Assembly: GCA_030655735.1 (NCBI GenBank)
Contig: JAUSPK010000219.1
Coordinates: 1-6,439, forward strand
Length of the DNA: 6,439 nt
From: Syntrophales bacterium
GTDB taxonomy: Bacteria > Desulfobacterota > Syntrophia > Syntrophales > UBA2210
Direction: 5' to 3'
Part shown: positions 5,890 through 6,439 of the stretch, one piece after another
Layout: every line of letters starts with the position of its first letter
Numbering within the stretch: the first letter of the stretch is position 1
Translations under genes and position numbers: made by a program
The notes under the pieces: model-generated
Database searches by the model: none
What the model was told of the DNA's origin: nothing
Seen by the model: only the letters and a program-made list of their open reading frames with translations

Positions 5890-6439
5890 ATGAAAAATCT
5901 ATTTATCTTTGACTTTGACGGCGTTATCGCGGACTCTCTTGTCTTCTACGAAGAGCTCGTCAAAACGCACCTTGAACAGATAGGCTCACCCGTCATAACG
6001 ACACGCAGTGAATTCCTTGATCTCTTTGACGGTAATTTCTATGAGTCTCTTCGTGCACGGGGTGTGGAGATAACGGCCTTCAACAACGCCGTCATGGCCG
6101 CCGCCCCGGAGATAGATTACGGGAGGATCCTCCCCTTCCCGGGCGTGCTGCCCGTGATGAGCACCCTCACAAAGGATAACACCCTGATTGTCATATCCTC
6201 TAACATCTCTTCCGTTATACGAACATTCCTCTCACGGTACGAATTTGACGGAATCTTTGATGACGTTCTGGGTGCCGACTTTATGCTCAGCAAGACCGAA
6301 AAGATACACCACGCCGTGGAGAGATGCCAGGCACGCAGTGATCGAACATACTATGTGGGAGATACCGTCGGCGACATCCGGGAGGGACAGGCCGCCGGCA
6401 TCCTAACGGTTGCCGCGACCTGGGGGTGGCACCCGGGGA
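5890..6439 (+). CDS. HAD-superfamily phosphatase (phosphoglycolate phosphatase-like), C-terminus cut by window
   Basis: The frame from ATG 5890 stays open for 183 codons to the window edge. All four HAD motifs are present: motif I DFDGVIADS with nucleophile D8 and acid/base D10; motif II VISSN (S103); motif III lysine K135 in SKTEKI; and motif IV VGDTVGDI with D158 and D162. A helical cap domain of about 70 residues (roughly 15-85) sits between motifs I and II, as in Gph-like subfamily I enzymes. The end TVAATWGWHPG matches the usual C-terminal loop of this group, so only some tens of residues are probably missing. It follows mtnA by 14 nt with a weak GGAAC site 4 nt before the start, so it is likely cotranscribed. 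The substrate is not evident: phosphoglycolate, a nucleotide, or a phosphorylated salvage intermediate are all possible. It lacks any feature that would mark it as MtnX. Confidence 0.9.
   Translation, partial: MKNLFIFDFDGVIADSLVFYEELVKTHLEQIGSPVITTRSEFLDLFDGNFYESLRARGVEITAFNNAVMAAAPEIDYGRILPFPGVLPVMSTLTKDNTLIVISSNISSVIRTFLSRYEFDGIFDDVLGADFMLSKTEKIHHAVERCQARSDRTYYVGDTVGDIREGQAAGILTVAATWGWHPG

Noticed and set aside
5890..6439. Calling the HAD gene mtnX or gph outright
   Set aside because: The four HAD motifs give the superfamily only. Position next to mtnA is not enough for MtnX, and subfamily assignment to phosphoglycolate phosphatase needs the missing C-terminus and a tree.

Overview
The window looks like ordinary chromosomal DNA from a Gram-negative bacterium. 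The most likely source is a deltaproteobacterial (Desulfobacterota, Syntrophales-like) anaerobe. That assignment is inferred from the TatA N-terminus (MFGIGMPEL...) and the gene mix, without any database search. I see no mobile element, CRISPR array, rRNA or tRNA gene, prophage gene or recognisable defence system.

Layout: two divergent transcription units meet in an intergenic region of about 160 bp (1383-1542). Leftwards on the minus strand lie tatA (1382-1095), a 192-bp spacer holding a plausible second promoter, tatC (902-123), and the first 42 codons of an unidentified lysine-rich, membrane-anchored protein (126-1), whose start overlaps the tatC stop by 4 nt. Rightwards on the plus strand lie gatC (1543-1830), gatA (1909-3366), gatB (3366-4799), mtnA (4796-5875) and a HAD-family phosphatase (5890 to the window edge). 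The gatA/gatB and gatB/mtnA junctions overlap by 1 and 4 nt, and the HAD gene follows mtnA by 14 nt, so this unit is probably one operon.

Function: TatA and TatC form the core of the twin-arginine translocase, which exports folded proteins across the inner membrane. GatCAB is the glutamine-dependent amidotransferase that converts misacylated Glu-tRNA(Gln) and/or Asp-tRNA(Asn) to the correct aminoacyl-tRNA. MtnA isomerises 5-methylthioribose-1-phosphate in the salvage of methylthioadenosine. The HAD protein has all four phosphatase motifs, but its substrate cannot be read from sequence. Every complete gene keeps the expected catalytic or structural residues and has a normal family length.

The points most worth a second look are modest. 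There is a near-consensus sigma70 promoter for tatA that settles its start codon. The tRNA amidation genes are translationally coupled to methylthioadenosine salvage, with an adjacent orphan HAD phosphatase. An unidentified membrane protein is coupled to tatC. A small hairpin lies in the gatC-gatA gap. I found no convincing new system here.
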